64,000 nucleotides of DNA from Acidovorax sp. 106. GTDB lineage: Bacteria > Pseudomonadota > Gammaproteobacteria > Burkholderiales > Burkholderiaceae_C. Position numbers and translations under genes: made by a program. Each line of letters starts with the position of its first letter. Within the stretch, counting starts at the first letter, position 1. Shown piece by piece: positions 17,651 to 25,936 of the stretch. The stretch spans positions 504,501 through 568,500 of the forward strand of contig NZ_RCCC01000001.1 in NCBI RefSeq assembly GCF_003663825.1. The letters are read 5' to 3'. Below the pieces are notes generated by a model. The model searched no databases and was not told the origin of the DNA. It was given only the letters and a program-made list of their open reading frames with translations.

Positions 17651-17974
17651 ATGAGAACCATCCGCATCGACGGCACGAAGATTAAAGACCCGGTGTCATT
17701 CTTTGACGAGTTCGCCCGTGTGTTTGGTTTCCCCGCATTTTTCGGCCGAAACATGGATGCATGGATTGACTGCATGACTAACTTGGACGAGGAGTTCAAT
17801 GCTGTTTGCGTTCAGCCAGGTGAACTGGTGTGCGTCGCGCTCGATGGGGCAGCAGACTTCAAGGCGCAATGCCCGGAGATGTTCCAAGCATTTGTAGAGT
17901 GCGCATCGTTCGTGAATTGGCGGCGTCTTGAGATTGGCGAGCCGGCAATTCTTGTGGTGTCATTCAATGTCTAG
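17651..17974 (+). CDS. Barstar-family protein (ribonuclease inhibitor-like), orphan
   Basis: Protein of 107 residues with the barstar pattern: IDGTKIKDPVSFFDEFARVFGFPAFFGRNMDAWIDCMTNL, matching the N-terminal strand, first helix and the YYGxNLDALWDCL segment that contacts barnase. Barstar binds and blocks a secreted or delivered ribonuclease. No barnase-like toxin gene is nearby, so it is either an immunity protein against neighbours or a cassette passenger. It starts 30 bases after the DUF4375 stop; no strong ribosome-binding site is seen. Confidence 0.8.
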   Translation: MRTIRIDGTKIKDPVSFFDEFARVFGFPAFFGRNMDAWIDCMTNLDEEFNAVCVQPGELVCVALDGAADFKAQCPEMFQAFVECASFVNWRRLEIGEPAILVVSFNV

Positions 17975-17995
17975 TCGCTGGCGAAAGACAGGCAT

Positions 17996-18094
17996 GGCTA
18001 ACCCGTTGCTTAACCTGACCTACAACGGCATGCCGCCTACGGGCCTCATTTCATTCTGGCCCTTCGGAGTCCTGCCGTCGCGGGCCGGTTAGCT
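17996..18094 (+). other. Candidate attC recombination site after barstar
   Basis: GGCTAAC (R''-like, 17996) and GTTAGCT (R'-like, 18088) are 99 bases apart. GCTAACC pairs with GGTTAGC, and inner pairs ACGGCA/TGCCGT and GGGCC/GGCCC allow a long imperfect hairpin. Size and position after a cassette gene suit an attC, but the L boxes are not at the usual 5-base spacing. Confidence 0.4.
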
Positions 18095-18416
18095 CGAACG
18101 CTGAATGTCTGCTTCTCGATCCCCGCAGCGACTGCTCCTGGCCGAATTCTGCCTTACGCAAACAGATACGAAACACTCCCCGATTGACTTGCCAGTGCGG
18201 GCAACCGGGGCTGGCATTCATGGCAAGGTGGCTCATGACAATTGCAAGGGTTGAAACACCATTGCAACGGACCATTTCCTCATATCTCCCTTCAGCCCAC
18301 GACTTCCCGATTTATCGCACCAACGGTGATGGGTGTTTTCTCAACGTCCTTCCGTGTGGGCCGCACGCCACACGTCATGGCAACCCGGGCGGATCTGCCC
18401 GCTTGAAAGCATAAAA

Positions 18417-18441
18417 AGAACCATTCTCATTTAGAATGAAA
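18417..18441 (+). promoter_or_regulatory. Fur box upstream of PepSY-receptor operon
   Basis: CCATTCTCATTTAGAATGAA is a good inverted repeat (CATTCT...AGAATG) matching Fur boxes of betaproteobacteria. It is about 310 bases before the first gene start, implying a long leader or an additional promoter. Confidence 0.62.
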
Positions 18442-18748
18442 AGCTTGCGCATAGGCTGCCACGCCGTTGCCCCCTTTGCCAACCGCCCCGCCACCAGGGC
18501 CAAGACGCGGGGGCTGGGATGGAAGGCCTGCGCAAAGGCCTGATGCACTTTGCACGCATCAGCCAGCAAGCCAGCAGTGCAGGCCACGCCCACTGCAGCC
18601 AGCACCCCTTGTGTCCAACACCCCTCTTACCGGGAACGTTCGGCCTTGTCTCTGGCTTGCTCTGCGTGGGTGCAACGGCTTTTGGCTGCGCAATCAACCA
18701 CTGCTGGGCACAGAGCTCAGGTCGGCGCACCGTGCAGCTGCCGCCACC

Positions 18749-19924
18749 ATGCTTTCGCCCACCGCCCTGCGCCGCTGGTCCTGGACCCACAAATGGTCCA
18801 GCCTGATCTGCACCCTTTTCATGCTGCTGCTGTGCATTACCGGGCTGCCGCTCATCTTTCACCATGAGATCGGCCACCTGCTGGGCACTGAGGTGGAAGC
18901 GCCCCCCATGCCTGCCGGCACCCCGCGCGCCAGCCTCGACCAGGTGCTGGCTGCCGCGCGGGCCGAGTACCCCGATCGGGTGGTGCAGTTCGCCTCGCAG
19001 TCGGATGAAGACGATGCCCTGTGGTTCGTCACCCTCACGCCCACGCCCGCCCCCACCGAAGACTTCAAATCCATCGCCGTGGATGGCCGCACCGCGCAGG
19101 TCCTGGCGCGGCGACCGGTGGACCAGGGATTCATGTATGTGATGTCCCGCCTGCATGTAGACCTGTTTGCCGGGCTGGCGGGCAAGCTGTTCCTGGGGCT
19201 GATGGGTTTGCTGCTGCTGGTGGCCATCGTCACCGGCGTGGTGCTGTATGCCCCCTTCATGCGCAAGCTGGCGTTTGGTGAGGTGCGGCGCACCAAGTCG
19301 CCCCGGCTGAAGTGGCTGGACCTGCACAACCTGCTGGGCATCGTCACCGTGGTGTGGGCGCTGGTGGTGGGTGGCACCGGCATGATCAACACCTGGGCCG
19401 ACCTGATGATCAAGTACTGGCAGTACGACAAGCTCTCGGCCCTGCTGGCACCCTATGCGGGCCAGCCCACGGTGCCTGCCGCCGAGCGCAGCGCGCTGCA
19501 GCCCGCGCTGGACGCCGCCCTGGCACATGCACCGGGCATGAAGCTCTCGTTCATTGCATTCCCGGGCACCACGTTATCCAGCCCGCACCACAACACCTTC
19601 TTGCTGCGGGGCAACACGCCGCTGACTTCGCGCCTGCTGCAGCCGGTGCTGGTGGATGCACGCACAGCCCAGGTCACCGCCGCGCCGCAACTGCCGTGGT
19701 ACCTCACGGCCCTGCTGGTCTCGCAACCCCTGCACTTTGGCGATTACGGCGGCATGCCCATGAAGGTGCTGTGGGCCCTGCTGGACATTGCCACCATTGT
19801 GGTGCTGGGCAGTGGCCTGTACCTGTGGCTGCGCCGCAAGGCCCCCGCTACGGCGGGCAGCAACGCCGCCCAGCCGGGCTCGTCCAACACGCCTGCAGCC
19901 TCGGCGCAAGGAGCCTCCGCATGA
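18749..19924 (+). CDS. PepSY-associated TM protein, putative ferric-siderophore reductase
   Basis: Inner-membrane protein of 391 residues, the standard PiuB/PepSY_TM length. Segments: TM1 with WSWTHKWSSLICTLFMLLLCITGLPLIFHHE, a periplasmic PepSY segment, TM2/TM3 with the region around ...KWLDLHNLLGIVTVVWALVVGGTGMINTW, and a final TM near QPLHFGDYGGMP...TIVVLGSGLYLWLRR. Histidines at membrane boundaries are those proposed to hold haem in FoxB-like proteins. Start at ATG 18749, which directly precedes TM1. First gene of a PepSY / small membrane protein / receptor unit, overlapping the next gene by ATGA. Reductase role inferred from FoxB/PiuB relatives. Confidence 0.83.
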   Translation: MLSPTALRRWSWTHKWSSLICTLFMLLLCITGLPLIFHHEIGHLLGTEVEAPPMPAGTPRASLDQVLAAARAEYPDRVVQFASQSDEDDALWFVTLTPTPAPTEDFKSIAVDGRTAQVLARRPVDQGFMYVMSRLHVDLFAGLAGKLFLGLMGLLLLVAIVTGVVLYAPFMRKLAFGEVRRTKSPRLKWLDLHNLLGIVTVVWALVVGGTGMINTWADLMIKYWQYDKLSALLAPYAGQPTVPAAERSALQPALDAALAHAPGMKLSFIAFPGTTLSSPHHNTFLLRGNTPLTSRLLQPVLVDARTAQVTAAPQLPWYLTALLVSQPLHFGDYGGMPMKVLWALLDIATIVVLGSGLYLWLRRKAPATAGSNAAQPGSSNTPAASAQGASA

Positions 19925-20127
19925 AGACGCTATCACCCTTCTGGGCCCTATGGGGCTGGCCCATCGCCCTGGCCGTGCTCACCGCCACAGGCCTTGCCAG
20001 CGCACTGGTGTCGGACACCTGGGGCGACTGGTGGGCCTGGTGGGCACTGGGCCTGCCCACGCTGGTGATGGGCTGGCACGCCTGGCCCCGCAAGCACGCC
20101 CGATCTCCGCAGGACGACCCGCGCTGA
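19921..20127 (+). CDS. Small two-segment membrane protein in PepSY-receptor operon
   Basis: Protein of 68 residues with two hydrophobic segments (around residues 7-28 and 34-52) rich in tryptophan (WGDWWAWWALG). Its start overlaps the PepSY stop (ATGA), so the two are coupled. The place in the operon parallels that of DUF3325 after the other PepSY gene. No domain recognised; plausible accessory subunit. Confidence 0.75.
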   Translation: MKTLSPFWALWGWPIALAVLTATGLASALVSDTWGDWWAWWALGLPTLVMGWHAWPRKHARSPQDDPR

Positions 20128-20207
20128 AGCCCTGTACCCACGGTACCGCCCGTACGTCTCTGCTCTCCTGCCTTGATTTCTCCACCCCTGACCTAAGCCA
20201 ACTTTTC

Positions 20208-22445
20208 ATGCACAGCCAACACCGTCACCTGATCCGCCCCGTGGCACTTGCCACCGCCCTGACTTGCATGCTGGCGTGGCCCGTTGCCCACGCTCAAGGA
20301 GCGTCAGACACATCAGCGGCAACCCCTGCAGGGACGAGTGCCCAGGGCAACAAGAGCCTGCCCACCATCACCGTCAACGCCAGTGCCGACGCATCGGCCC
20401 AAGGCCTCTCGCCCGCCTACCCCGGCGGCCAGGTGGCACGCGGTGCGCGTGCGGGCATTCTGGGCACGCGCGATGCGATGGACACGCCGTTCTCCGCCAT
20501 CAGCTACACCAACGAATTGATCCTGGATCGCCATGCCCGCAGTGTGGGAGACGTGCTGCAAAACGACCCCACCGTGCGCGTGGCGCGCGGCTTTGGCAAC
20601 TTCCAGGAAACCTATTTCATCCGCGGCTTCCTGCTCGACTCGGACAACACCGCCTTCAATGGCCTGTACAGCCTGCTGCCCCGCCAGTACATCGCCACCG
20701 AACTGTTCGAGCGGGTGGAAGTGCTGCGCGGCGCATCGGCCTTTTTGAACGGTGCCAGCCCCGCAGGGGGCGGCATTGGCGGCAGCATCAACCTGCTGCC
20801 CAAACGCGCGCCCAACGAACCGTTGAACCGTGTGAGCTTTGGCGTGGGCAGCGGCGGCAGCACCCAGCTGGCGGCAGACATTGCCCGCCGCTTTGGGCCG
20901 GATGGCAGCACCGGCGTGCGCCTGAATGCAGCCACGCACAGCGGCGGCACCGCCATCAACGACGAAGACGCCAAGCTGGGCCTGCTGGCCGTGGGCCTGG
21001 ACTGGCGCAGCCGCGATGTGCGCCTGTCGGGCGACATAGGCTGGCAAGACCACAAGCTCAAGCGCACCCGCACCAACGTGACGCTGGGTGCCAATGTGAC
21101 CAGCGTGCCCGCCGTGCCCGACAACCAGGGCAACCACGCCCAGCCCTGGAGCTACTCGAACGAGCGCGACACCTTCGGCACCTTCCGTGGTGAATGGGAC
21201 ATCAGCCCAGACATGACCGCATGGGCCGCTGCTGGCGCACGCCGCAGCGACGAGGCCAACTCGCTGGCCAACATCACCGTCAACAACGGCACCACGGGCG
21301 CTGCCACCACCTACCGCTTTGACAACACGCGCAAAGACAGCGTCAACACCGGCGAGCTGGGCGTGCGCGGCAAGCTGCTCACCGGCAGCGCGGGGCACGA
21401 ATGGGTCGCCACCGCATCGGTGTACGACTTTGAAAAGAAGAACGCCTACGCCATGGACTGGGGCAACACCCAGGCCACCAACCTGTATGGCCCCGTGTCC
21501 ACCAACCTGCCCGCCTTCAGCGCGGGCACGCTGTACGGCGGCAACCTGGCCAACCCACTGCGCACCGGCACCACGCGCCTGACCAGCGTTGCCGTGGGCG
21601 ACACGCTCACGCTGTTGGACAAACGCCTGCTGCTGACCGCAGGCGTGCGCCATCAGAAAATCGACATCGGTAACTATGCCTACGGCACGGCCGCGCTGAC
21701 CAGCCGCTACGAGCAAAGCCGCACCAGCCCCTTGCTGGCTGCCGTGTACAAGCTCGACAAAAGCGTGTCGCTGTACGCCAACTACGTGGAAGGGCTGAGC
21801 CAAGGCCAAACCGCGCCCAGCACCGCCGCCAACCGGGGCGAGATGCTCAGGCCCTACGTCGCCAAGCAAAAGGAAGTGGGCGTGAAGTACGACGCGGGCC
21901 GCGTGGCGGGCAGCCTGGCCTTCTTCAGCACCGACAAGCCTCGCGCCTTTTTGAACACCAGCAATGTGTTCGGCACCTACGGTAAAGACCGCCACCAGGG
22001 CCTGGAGCTGGCCGTACAGGGCGAAGCCACCAAGGGCCTGCGCCTGCTGGGCGGCCTGACCTGGCTGGACGCCAAGCAGCAGACCACCGGCTCGGCCACC
22101 ACCGATGGCAAGCGCGTGATTGGCGTGCCCGAAGTGCAGGCCAACATCGGCGCTGAATGGGATGTGCCCGGCGTGCGCGGCCTGGCTGTGGACGGCCGCC
22201 TGGTGCACACCGGATCGAGCTACGCCAACGCCACCAACACGCTGAAGGTAGGCGGCTGGAACCGACTGGACCTGGGCGTGCGCTACCTCACCGAAGTGCA
22301 GGGCAAGCTCGTCACCCTGCGCCTGCGCATCGACAACGTGACCGACAAGAGCTACTGGGCCTCGGTGGGCGGCTACCCCGGATCGGGCTACCTGACGGTG
22401 AGCGCACCGCGCAGCCTGAGCCTGAGCGCCAGCGTGGACTTCTGA
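20208..22445 (+). CDS. TonB-dependent siderophore receptor
   Basis: Outer-membrane receptor of 745 residues with a signal peptide ending VAHAQ. The plug (DTPFSAISYTNELILDRHA, SVGDVLQNDPTVRVARGFGNFQETYFIRGF, ELFERVEVLRGASAFLNGASPAGGGIGGSINLLPK) has the GGGIGGSINL form seen in a receptor subclass distinct from the other receptors here. Ends ASVDF. The start at 20208 is chosen because it begins the signal peptide; no strong ribosome-binding site. Follows the PepSY unit by 81 bases and is probably its uptake partner. Ligand unknown. Confidence 0.87.
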   Translation: MHSQHRHLIRPVALATALTCMLAWPVAHAQGASDTSAATPAGTSAQGNKSLPTITVNASADASAQGLSPAYPGGQVARGARAGILGTRDAMDTPFSAISYTNELILDRHARSVGDVLQNDPTVRVARGFGNFQETYFIRGFLLDSDNTAFNGLYSLLPRQYIATELFERVEVLRGASAFLNGASPAGGGIGGSINLLPKRAPNEPLNRVSFGVGSGGSTQLAADIARRFGPDGSTGVRLNAATHSGGTAINDEDAKLGLLAVGLDWRSRDVRLSGDIGWQDHKLKRTRTNVTLGANVTSVPAVPDNQGNHAQPWSYSNERDTFGTFRGEWDISPDMTAWAAAGARRSDEANSLANITVNNGTTGAATTYRFDNTRKDSVNTGELGVRGKLLTGSAGHEWVATASVYDFEKKNAYAMDWGNTQATNLYGPVSTNLPAFSAGTLYGGNLANPLRTGTTRLTSVAVGDTLTLLDKRLLLTAGVRHQKIDIGNYAYGTAALTSRYEQSRTSPLLAAVYKLDKSVSLYANYVEGLSQGQTAPSTAANRGEMLRPYVAKQKEVGVKYDAGRVAGSLAFFSTDKPRAFLNTSNVFGTYGKDRHQGLELAVQGEATKGLRLLGGLTWLDAKQQTTGSATTDGKRVIGVPEVQANIGAEWDVPGVRGLAVDGRLVHTGSSYANATNTLKVGGWNRLDLGVRYLTEVQGKLVTLRLRIDNVTDKSYWASVGGYPGSGYLTVSAPRSLSLSASVDF

Positions 22446-22530
22446 ACACCCCCGCCCGTGGCGGGCAGCAGCAGCGCACACCGGTACCGGCACCGGGTGC
22501 GCGTGCCAATTCAAGCCAAAACAGCCACCC

Positions 22531-22575
22531 ACGCTTGATTTACTAGCGCAGGCAGCTATCAAAACATGAGCATCT
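22531..22575 (+). repeat. Two-hairpin interspersed repeat, copy 3 (degenerate)
   Basis: ACGCTTGATTTACTAGCGC followed by AGGCAGCTATCAAAACATGAGC. First hairpin is imperfect, second is weak. Confidence 0.55.
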
Positions 22576-22658
22576 AAATCCCCACCTCGTGGGGCTGGAT
22601 GTGCTCGCCCTGTGATTTCTGCAAACCCGTTTTAACCAACCGCAAGGAGCTGACTGCC

Positions 22659-23408
22659 ATGAACCACCGTTTGAACCAACGTCTGAACACCCGCACCCCA
22701 GGCCTGACCCGTACCCTGCTGGCCGCCGCCCTGCTGACCACCACCGGCCTGGCTGCGCAGGCCCACCAGGTGTGGCTGGAGAACACTGGCGGCCAGGCCA
22801 AGCTGCACTTTGGTGAATACAACGACAACGTGCGCGAAACCTCGCCCGGCCTGCTCGACAAGTTCAAGGGCGTGCCTGTGCTAGAGCAATCGGTAGCCGG
22901 TGCCAAGCAGCGCGTGGAAGGCCAGCTCACCAAAGAAGCCTTTACCTACACCGCCGCAGCCAATGCAGAAACCCTGTTTGCCGACGCCGCCTACCCCGTG
23001 ATCGACCGCACCAAGGCCAACCTGCCCCCGCTGCTGTGGAAGCCCACCGCCCGCTGGGTGGCCAGCCTGGCCCAGCCCGTGGCCCCCACCGCCGCGCTGG
23101 ACCTGGTGCCCACCGGCAAGCCCGGCCAACTGAAGGTCGTGTTCAACGGCGCCCCGCTGCCCAAGGCCAAGGTCGAGCTGGTGTCTCCATCAGGCTGGGC
23201 GCGTGAAGCCACCAGCGGTGACGACGGCACCGTCACCTTCGCCCTGCCCTGGAAGGGCCAGTACGTGGCCGAAGTCAAGCACAGCGACAAAACCCCTGGC
23301 GAGGCCCAAGGCCAGAAGTGGGGCGAAGTGAGCCACCTCATCACGCTGAGCTTTGTACAAGCCGAAGGCATGGCATCGCCCGCGCTGCCTGCGGCGCACG
23401 CGCACTGA
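22659..23408 (+). CDS. DUF4198-like periplasmic protein
   Basis: Exported protein of 249 residues. Signal peptide ends LAAQAH, so the mature protein begins with His, followed by QVWLENTGGQAKLHFGEY, the pattern of DUF4198 proteins (periplasmic, often linked to metal uptake). The C-terminal part is an Ig-like/CarboxypepD-like segment (GAPLPKAKVELVSPSGW...SGDDGTVTFALPWKGQYV). The N-terminal histidine and the closing histidines (PAAHAH) could bind metal. Start at ATG 22659 with GCAAGGAGC upstream. Its setting between siderophore receptors suggests a part in iron handling, but no function is established. Confidence 0.7.
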   Translation: MNHRLNQRLNTRTPGLTRTLLAAALLTTTGLAAQAHQVWLENTGGQAKLHFGEYNDNVRETSPGLLDKFKGVPVLEQSVAGAKQRVEGQLTKEAFTYTAAANAETLFADAAYPVIDRTKANLPPLLWKPTARWVASLAQPVAPTAALDLVPTGKPGQLKVVFNGAPLPKAKVELVSPSGWAREATSGDDGTVTFALPWKGQYVAEVKHSDKTPGEAQGQKWGEVSHLITLSFVQAEGMASPALPAAHAH

Positions 23409-23463
23409 AGGCTGGCGCTGGCGCAACCACCTGCCACGGCCAGCCCATTCATCAAAAATGGCT

Positions 23464-23510
23464 GTGGCGCAAGCAAAACATGCGCTGGCAGCTATGAATT
23501 AAATAGCAAT
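23464..23510 (+). repeat. Two-hairpin interspersed repeat, copy 4
   Basis: GCGCAAGCAAAACATGCGC followed by TGGCAGCTATGAATTAAATAGCAA. The second hairpin is intact; the first has a changed loop and stem. Confidence 0.65.
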
Positions 23511-23552
23511 ACAGCCTCCACCCCATCCCTCTACACACCGATGTAAGTCCCA

Positions 23553-25748
23553 ATGAACCACACAGCCCATCTCGCACGGCGGCCTGCACGCACGGCCGTG
23601 GCGCACGCTACCTTCTTGCTGCTGTGCGCCTGTGCCGCACAAGCACAAACCTCCACGGCTGCCCCCGCATCGGCCATTGCCACCGACAAAGCACTGCCCT
23701 CCGTCACCGTCAACGCCGCACCCGACGGTGGCGAAACCGCCACCAGCCCCGTCACCGGCTTTGTGGCCAAGCGCGCATTGAGCGCCACCAAAACCGACAC
23801 GCCCTTGCTGGAGACCCCGCAGGCCATCAGCGTGATCACACGCGACCAGATGGAAGCCCAGGGCGTGCAGACCTTGCGCCAAGCCACCGCGTACACCGCC
23901 GGGGCAGTGTCGAATTACTTTGATAGCCGGGTGGACAGCTTCAAGGCACGGGGCAGCGACGTGACGCAGTACCAGGACGGGCTGCTGCGCGTCTACGGCA
24001 CCTACAACACCAGCCGGCCCGATCCCTACACGCTGGAGCGGGTGGAGTTTTTGCGCGGCCCCACCTCGGTGTTGTATGGGCAGGGCAGCGTGGGCGGGGT
24101 GCTCAACCTCAGCAGCAAGCGGCCCCAGGCCGAGCCATTGCGCGAAGTGCAAGTGCAGCTGGGCAACTACAGCCGCAAGCAGATCGCTACCGACCTCACG
24201 GGCGCGCTGGACCAGGAGGGCCAGTGGCTCTACCGTCTGGTGGCCATCGGCCGCGACAGTGGCAGCCAGGTCAACCATGTGGACGATGACCGCGTGGTGC
24301 TGATGCCCTCACTCACCTGGAAGCCCAACGCCGCCACCTCGCTCACGCTGCAAGGCTTGCACCAAAAGGACAAGAGTGGCTCGCTGATCGGTTTCTTCCC
24401 CTGGCAAGGTACGCAACTGCCCAACCGCTATGGGCAGATCCCCACCAACACCTTTATCAGCGAACCGGGCTGGGACGCTTACGACACCACCAACAACTCC
24501 TGGGGCTACCTCTTCAGCCACCAGTTCAACAGCGACTGGACCCTGCGCCAGAACCTGCGTCGCACCGTGAGCGAAGTGGACTACCGCACCATCTACACCA
24601 GCTTCACCGCCAACGCGGCCACTGGCCGCCCCGCACGTCCCGTCTTCAACAGCGATGGTCGCACCCTGGTGCGCGATGCGGTCTGGCAGTTCAATACCGG
24701 CCGCATGCTGCTGATCGACACGCAGTTGGAAGGCAAGCTCAAGGCAGGCAGCACCGAGCACAACCTGCTCACCGGCATCGACATCCAGCGCAACCACACT
24801 GGGCAACAGTCCTGGCGCTCGGTAGCCCCCGCCATCGACGTCTACAACCCCGTGTACGGCAACTTCACACCGCCCACAGCATCGCAGCTGGGGCATCAAC
24901 CCAATGTGGTTCAAAAGCAGCTGGGCTTTTACGCGCAAGACCAGATCCAATGGGGCCGCTGGACGGCCACGCTGGGCCTGCGCCACGACAGCGCCCAGAC
25001 CGACACCGAAGGCCGCCCAGCGGCAGCTGTGGACGACAAGGTGTGGACCAAGCGCGCGGGCGTTACCTACCAGATGGATGGCGGCTGGGCACCCTATGCG
25101 GGCTACTCCGAATCCTTCCAACCCCTGGGCGGCGTTGACGTGTACGGCACGGCCTACAAGCCCCAACGCGGCGAGCAGTGGGAGGCTGGCGTGAAGTGGC
25201 AGCCGCCGGGCCAGGGCATCAGCGCCTTTGCCGCCGTGTACACCCTGCGCGAGAAAAACCGCAAGACCACCGACCCCAGCAACCCGCTCAACAGCCTGCA
25301 GATTGGCGAGGTGAAGGTCAACGGGTTTGAAACCGAAGTGCAGGCCAGCCTGGCACGCCAGTGGGACTTCACCCTGGCCTACGCCTACACCGACGCCAAA
25401 ATCGGCCGCAGCAACGCAGGCGACCAGGGCCAACCCGTGGCCAGTGTGCCCAAACACACCGCTTCGGCCTGGCTGAGCCACCGCTTTGCCGCCGAAGGTC
25501 GCGGTGGCTGGACGGTGGGCGCAGGCGTGCGCTACACCGGCTCGCAGTGGAGCGGCACCACCGCCGTCAGTACCCCGGCAGCCACCATTGCAGACGCCAT
25601 GGTTGCTTACGACGCTGGCGACTGGCGTGTGGCCTTCAATGTGGTGAACCTGGCGGACAAGGTGCAAATCACCCAGTGCCTGGCACGCGGTGACTGCTTC
25701 TATGGGCAGGCGCGCACGTACACGCTGACTTCGACCTATCGGTTCTGA
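23553..25748 (+). CDS. TonB-dependent siderophore receptor, tandem paralogue A (FhuA/FoxA-like)
   Basis: Outer-membrane receptor of 731 residues with signal peptide (FLLLCACAAQAQ). Plug: TDTPLLETPQAISVITRDQM, YTLERVEFLRGPTSVLYGQGSVGG. The motif SLIGFFPWQGTQLPN is of the FhuA/FoxA hydroxamate-receptor type. Ends TSTYRF. Contains a cysteine pair near the C-terminus (ITQCLARGDCFYG), typical of this group. It is followed 188 bases later by a close paralogue (25937-28108), evidence of tandem duplication. Ligand inferred to be a hydroxamate siderophore. Confidence 0.88.
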   Translation: MNHTAHLARRPARTAVAHATFLLLCACAAQAQTSTAAPASAIATDKALPSVTVNAAPDGGETATSPVTGFVAKRALSATKTDTPLLETPQAISVITRDQMEAQGVQTLRQATAYTAGAVSNYFDSRVDSFKARGSDVTQYQDGLLRVYGTYNTSRPDPYTLERVEFLRGPTSVLYGQGSVGGVLNLSSKRPQAEPLREVQVQLGNYSRKQIATDLTGALDQEGQWLYRLVAIGRDSGSQVNHVDDDRVVLMPSLTWKPNAATSLTLQGLHQKDKSGSLIGFFPWQGTQLPNRYGQIPTNTFISEPGWDAYDTTNNSWGYLFSHQFNSDWTLRQNLRRTVSEVDYRTIYTSFTANAATGRPARPVFNSDGRTLVRDAVWQFNTGRMLLIDTQLEGKLKAGSTEHNLLTGIDIQRNHTGQQSWRSVAPAIDVYNPVYGNFTPPTASQLGHQPNVVQKQLGFYAQDQIQWGRWTATLGLRHDSAQTDTEGRPAAAVDDKVWTKRAGVTYQMDGGWAPYAGYSESFQPLGGVDVYGTAYKPQRGEQWEAGVKWQPPGQGISAFAAVYTLREKNRKTTDPSNPLNSLQIGEVKVNGFETEVQASLARQWDFTLAYAYTDAKIGRSNAGDQGQPVASVPKHTASAWLSHRFAAEGRGGWTVGAGVRYTGSQWSGTTAVSTPAATIADAMVAYDAGDWRVAFNVVNLADKVQITQCLARGDCFYGQARTYTLTSTYRF

Positions 25749-25936
25749 AGCGCAAACAAGCACCGCTCCCCAATGCCAAGGCGAGATCGCCCTGGCACTG
25801 GGGCCGCCAGCAGAGCCTGACACCCTCCGTCAAGCCAGATCAGCCACCACGCGGTATCCCCAGACCGATGCACCGTCGGTCGATCACTCCCGTCTTTCGC
25901 CAACGGTTGCTCAACGTTCTACCCATGTAAAAAGCC

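Larger units (their letters stand above)
17975..18748. other. Gene-free stretch: attC candidate, unassigned DNA, then Fur-controlled leader
   Basis: Positions 17996-18094 hold an attC candidate. From 18095 to about 18410 I recognise nothing; open frames are short and have no family pattern. From 18415 the sequence becomes the upstream region of the PepSY gene, with a Fur-like box and then a long GC-rich leader without a convincing gene. Confidence 0.5.

Noticed and set aside
18184-18414. 76-residue plus-strand frame as a third cassette gene
   Set aside because: No family pattern, no ribosome-binding site, and no attC box pair (reverse complement of the TTAGCTC junction) downstream.
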